Of a stretch of 36,523 nt of DNA, positions 33,687 through 36,523 are shown piece by piece (position 1 is the first letter of the stretch; each line of letters opens with the position of its first letter). The stretch comes from Actinomycetota bacterium (GTDB lineage: Bacteria > Actinomycetota > Acidimicrobiia > Acidimicrobiales > Acidimicrobiaceae). The stretch covers positions 1-36,523 of the forward strand of contig DAHXKX010000024.1 of assembly GCA_027366165.1 (NCBI GenBank), written 5' to 3'. Under the pieces are notes generated by a model. That model worked only from the letters and a program-made list of their open reading frames with translations, was not told where the DNA came from and did no database searches. The position numbers and the translations under genes are program-made.

Positions 33687-34406
33687 ATGCAGCCGCTGCA
33701 ATCCAAGACAGTGATCGGCCGGGTATTGGTGGTCGACGACGAAACACCCATAACGGAATTGGTGACCATGGCCCTCAGGTATGAAGGGTATCAGATGGAA
33801 CAAGCTCATTCGGGACGGGAAGCAATCGAGAAAGTCACACAGTTTCATCCAGATCTGCTCATTTTGGACATAATGATGCCAGATCTAGATGGCTACGAGG
33901 TAGCAAGAAGGCTTCGACAGGAGAACCAGCAGGTTCCAATTGTCTTTTTGACCGCAAAGGATTCGACCGAGGACAAAGTTCGCGGGCTAGGCCTGGGCGG
34001 TGACGACTACGTAACCAAGCCTTTCAGCCTGGAGGAACTCTCGGCTCGCGTAGCAGCCGTGCTGAGGCGGACGCGGGGTGACTCCTCCACCTCCACCAGA
34101 CTTGTCTTTGAGGACTTGGAACTGGACGAAGAGACTAGAGAGGTATACAGGGACGGCAACGTAATCGAACTCACTGCGACTGAGTTCCGCCTACTGCGAT
34201 TCCTCATGCTGAATGCCAGGAGAGTAGTGTCAAAGGCTCAAATTTTGGACCATGTCTGGGAATACGACTTTGGCGGCGATGCCAATATCGTCGAAACCTA
34301 CATCTCATACCTGAGAAAAAAGATCGGCACCTCCGACGATGCACCCTTGATCAAGACGATCAGAGGTGTGGGCTACTCGCTTAGGAGCCAATCAAATCCA
34401 AAGTAG
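33687..34406 (+). CDS. OmpR-family response regulator (MprA-like)
   Basis: A 239-residue regulator with a receiver domain (VDDE acidic pair at the end of strand 1, phosphorylation site Asp61 in LILDIMMPD, Thr in FLTAKDS, Lys in VTKPFSL) and a winged-helix domain with ELTATEFRLLRFLMLNARRVVSKAQILDHVWEYDFGGDANIVETYISYLRKKI and IKTIRGVGYSLR. The start is ATG with AGGGGAAAAC upstream. The HtrA protease precedes it and its kinase follows nine bases after its stop, so these three may form one envelope-stress unit. It is a paralogue of the regulator at 27103. Confidence 0.95.
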   Translation: MQPLQSKTVIGRVLVVDDETPITELVTMALRYEGYQMEQAHSGREAIEKVTQFHPDLLILDIMMPDLDGYEVARRLRQENQQVPIVFLTAKDSTEDKVRGLGLGGDDYVTKPFSLEELSARVAAVLRRTRGDSSTSTRLVFEDLELDEETREVYRDGNVIELTATEFRLLRFLMLNARRVVSKAQILDHVWEYDFGGDANIVETYISYLRKKIGTSDDAPLIKTIRGVGYSLRSQSNPK

Positions 34407-34415
34407 GATATTGCC

Positions 34416-35954
34416 GTGCAATGGAAAAAACTGTCACTAAAGGCGAGACTCGTCATTGCAGTGACGTCATTGCTGTTCATCGGAATGGTCATAGCTGACA
34501 TCGCGACCTATTCCGCCCTCAAATCCTTCTTGGTGACAAAACTCGATCAACAACTGGTTGCATCAGTAACTCCAGCATCGAGATCACTTGCAAGGGCGAT
34601 GCTGGGAGAAAATGTAAGTCAGTCAGAATTCGCGTTCGTACCATTTGGCAGTTATGGCGAACTGATCACCAGCAACGGGTCATCTTTTGTTGCCGCATTT
34701 GTTCAAAATCCATCTCAGGCGGGTTCTCCGCCCACGCTACCCTCAATCACTCCCAAGAACAATCCGGTCACCCTCAACCGGCCATTCAACGTGGCCAGCA
34801 CCGGTAATCCAAACCTTCATTACAGGGTCATCGCAGAGAAGAACTCGACCACCGGTGCGATAACCATTTTGGCAATTCCCCTAACCGGCGTGGCGGCAAC
34901 CCTGGGCCGCCTGGTCCTAATTGAAATCCTCGTCTCGCTCTCCGTCCTGATTGTCTTGGCAGCCCTAGGCACTTATCTGGTGGGATTAGGTCTGAGACCT
35001 CTTGACAAGATGGCGGAAACTGCCAATGAAATCTCCGAGGGCAACCTCTCGGCAAGAGTCGAGACAAAAGACAACCAGGCAACTGAAGTTGCCAGGCTTG
35101 CAAAAGCCCTGAACTCAATGCTTAGCCAACTCGTCACGGCCCTGGAACGCAGAGGCCAGTCGGAGGCCAAACTTCGCCGATTTGTTGCCGACGCATCTCA
35201 TGAACTGCGAACCCCGCTGACGTCGATTCGGGGATACGCCGAACTTGTAAGACAAAGGTCAGGCATACTTGACGAGTCGGAAACAAAGCGAGCCATGGAG
35301 AGGATCGAATCCGAATCGATCCGCATGGGAAGTCTCGTTGAGGATCTGCTATTACTGGCGAGGCTTGACCAAAACCGGCCGGTCGAGAAGCTGCCCGTAG
35401 ATTTTACAGAACTTGTTAACGACTTGATCCAGGATATCCAAACTGTCGAACCCTGCAGAAATATCGAGGCTTCTGTAGAGGACGACCTTTGGATCATCGG
35501 TGACAAGAATCGCATCACTCAGGTGATCTCAAATCTGTTTTCAAATCTGCGATTTCATACCCCCGAATGCACTCCTGCAAGAGTCTCGCTCGGACACATA
35601 CAACCGAACGAGCTGGGACAGTTTGAAGGCCTCGACCTTGTGAGGGCCGACGATGGCGACTTCACCGTTCCGTCTGAAGGCAAGTATGAAATTATCCGTT
35701 TCGCGCTCGTTGACTCCGGACAAGGAATTGAAAAGTCAGCCCTCAAAAACGTTTTCGAGAGGTTTTATCGGACTGAGTCTTCACGGTCTCGTGATTCCGG
35801 CGGAACTGGACTTGGACTTTCGCTGGTTGCATCGATCATACGAGCGCATGGGGGAAGTGCTTGGGTCGCAAGTGAAGGCCTCTCAAAAGGTACAACCTTT
35901 GGATTTGACCTTCTGATTGACGTCTCTGAAATCAATGATTCGGCCGACCTGTAG
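34416..35954 (+). CDS. Membrane sensor histidine kinase (MprB-like)
   Basis: The 512-residue kinase has an N-terminal membrane helix (RLVIAVTSLLFIGMVIADIATY), an extracytoplasmic part of about 130 residues, a second helix (LVLIEILVSLSVLIVLAALGTYLVGLG), a HAMP segment, the phospho-acceptor motif ADASHELRTPLTS with His262, and an ATP-binding domain with VISNLFSNLRFHTPE, DSGQGIEKS and FERFYRTESSRSRDSGGTGLGL. Between the N box and the G1 box there are about 48 residues where about 20 are usual, so the domain holds an acidic insertion (EGLDLVRADDGDF region). GTG start. It is the probable partner of the regulator at 33687 and may respond to envelope stress. Confidence 0.94.
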   Translation: MQWKKLSLKARLVIAVTSLLFIGMVIADIATYSALKSFLVTKLDQQLVASVTPASRSLARAMLGENVSQSEFAFVPFGSYGELITSNGSSFVAAFVQNPSQAGSPPTLPSITPKNNPVTLNRPFNVASTGNPNLHYRVIAEKNSTTGAITILAIPLTGVAATLGRLVLIEILVSLSVLIVLAALGTYLVGLGLRPLDKMAETANEISEGNLSARVETKDNQATEVARLAKALNSMLSQLVTALERRGQSEAKLRRFVADASHELRTPLTSIRGYAELVRQRSGILDESETKRAMERIESESIRMGSLVEDLLLLARLDQNRPVEKLPVDFTELVNDLIQDIQTVEPCRNIEASVEDDLWIIGDKNRITQVISNLFSNLRFHTPECTPARVSLGHIQPNELGQFEGLDLVRADDGDFTVPSEGKYEIIRFALVDSGQGIEKSALKNVFERFYRTESSRSRDSGGTGLGLSLVASIIRAHGGSAWVASEGLSKGTTFGFDLLIDVSEINDSADL

Positions 35955-35976
35955 CCCTGACTCCCCTTAGCCGAAA

Positions 35977-36006
35977 CCTATCGAAATAGGCAGTCACTCA
36001 TATAAT
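35977..36006 (+). promoter_or_regulatory. Promoter with overlapping palindrome (CCTATCGAAATAGG)
   Basis: A perfect TATAAT lies at 36001-36006. The palindrome CCTAT-CGAA-ATAGG occupies 35977-35990, the place of the -35 element. The core is the same as that of the repeat before sufC (21659-21674). The following gene starts about 93 bases downstream. Confidence 0.5.
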
Positions 36007-36098
36007 GTCATCGGCAACTGCTGGAATTTGTCCAACAAAATCAAGTTTTTTGGCGCAACCGGTGGCTAGAGCACAAAATCTTTGCAAGACTCTGTGAA

Positions 36099-36523
36099 AT
36101 GGAGCTAAATGAGTTGATAAACCATTTCAAGCAAGAATGCCAGCAATTCGCCACCTTGTGCGCCCCGGTACTCGATCATGCCGTGCCGAGCTGTCCCGGC
36201 TGGACTGTGCAAGATCTGATAGAACACCTTGGAACAGTTCACCGTAGAGCAGCTTTCCGCGTTGGATCAGACGTTGATCCAACTGGTTACGAGCTCAATC
36301 TTCCAACCGAATCATCGGAGATTCTTACCTGGTTCAATGAAGGCTGGCAAAACCTCTACCAAATATTTACCACCCATCCGGCCGACTATAAGGCTTGGAA
36401 CTGGAGTGGAAAAGACCAGACACTTGAATGGATGATCAGGAGGCAGGCTCATGAGGCTGCAATCCACCGTTTTGACGCCGACCTCGCACACATGGGAATT
36501 CCAAGCGTAAATGCCATTAAGTC
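36099..36523 (+). CDS. Mycothiol-dependent maleylpyruvate isomerase-family protein (partial)
   Basis: The reading frame from the ATG at 36099 stays open to the window edge (141 codons), so the C-terminus is missing. SCPGWTVQDLIEHLGTVHRRAAF and RRQAHEAAIHRFDADLAHMG are the hallmarks of the actinobacterial DinB-like/mycothiol-dependent maleylpyruvate isomerase N-terminal domain, including the His residues that bind the metal (about His48, His52 and His118-His123 region). Members use mycothiol or act on unknown substrates. A shorter frame at 36229 in another frame is a shadow. It has its own TATAAT promoter and palindrome. A weak ribosome site precedes the ATG. Its presence supports an actinobacterial origin. 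Confidence 0.85.
   Translation, partial: MELNELINHFKQECQQFATLCAPVLDHAVPSCPGWTVQDLIEHLGTVHRRAAFRVGSDVDPTGYELNLPTESSEILTWFNEGWQNLYQIFTTHPADYKAWNWSGKDQTLEWMIRRQAHEAAIHRFDADLAHMGIPSVNAIK

Overview
The window looks like chromosomal DNA from an actinobacterium of moderate GC content. Supporting signs are a homodimeric AceE-type pyruvate dehydrogenase, a mycothiol-dependent maleylpyruvate isomerase-like protein at the right edge, an actinobacterial HhH-GPD protein, an HtrA protease followed by an MprAB-like two-component pair, and Gram-positive-style SufS/SufU. Frequent GTG/TTG starts and 4-base start/stop overlaps fit this. An Acidimicrobiia-like lineage is my best guess, by inference only. I saw no tRNA, rRNA, CRISPR array or intact mobile element.

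Left part (1-11.0 kb): a decayed IS1634-like transposase at the edge, a secreted lipoprotein with Asp-box/YCF48-like repeats, then the centrepiece, a six-gene same-strand operon (3623-10995). It encodes a membrane complex related to group 4 [NiFe] hydrogenases and complex I, in the order HyfC-, HyfE-, HyfF-, HyfG- (NuoC+NuoD fusion), ferredoxin+HyfI (NuoB) fusion and HyfB-like. The large subunit lacks all four Ni-binding cysteines, while the Fe-S cysteines of the small subunit and ferredoxin domain are intact. No hydrogenase maturation genes are nearby. This matches the poorly understood 'energy-converting-hydrogenase-related' (Ehr) class: an electron-transfer, probably ion-pumping complex that should not be a hydrogenase.

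Middle part (11.3-21.6 kb): housekeeping and lipid or small-molecule metabolism. An aldo/keto reductase, an HSD10-like SDR and RNase HI lie on the minus strand. Then come aceE, an HhH-GPD protein overlapping thiE, an alpha/beta hydrolase with an Asp at the nucleophile position, an acyl-CoA dehydrogenase, an MBL-fold hydrolase and a YdjA-like nitroreductase.

Right part (21.7-36.5 kb): Fe-S cluster assembly is split into two blocks. sufC-sufS-sufU is on the plus strand and ends at a strong terminator; sufD-Rieske-sufC is on the minus strand. There are two sufC paralogues and no sufB in the window. Between the blocks lie a phosphodiester-glycosidase-like exported protein and a minus-strand two-component system. 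Far upstream of that system are two perfect TGTGA-N6-TCACA boxes next to a candidate promoter. After the suf block come a dienoyl-CoA isomerase-like protein, a small Cys-containing protein, an HtrA protease with a second two-component system, and the start of a mycothiol-dependent isomerase family gene.
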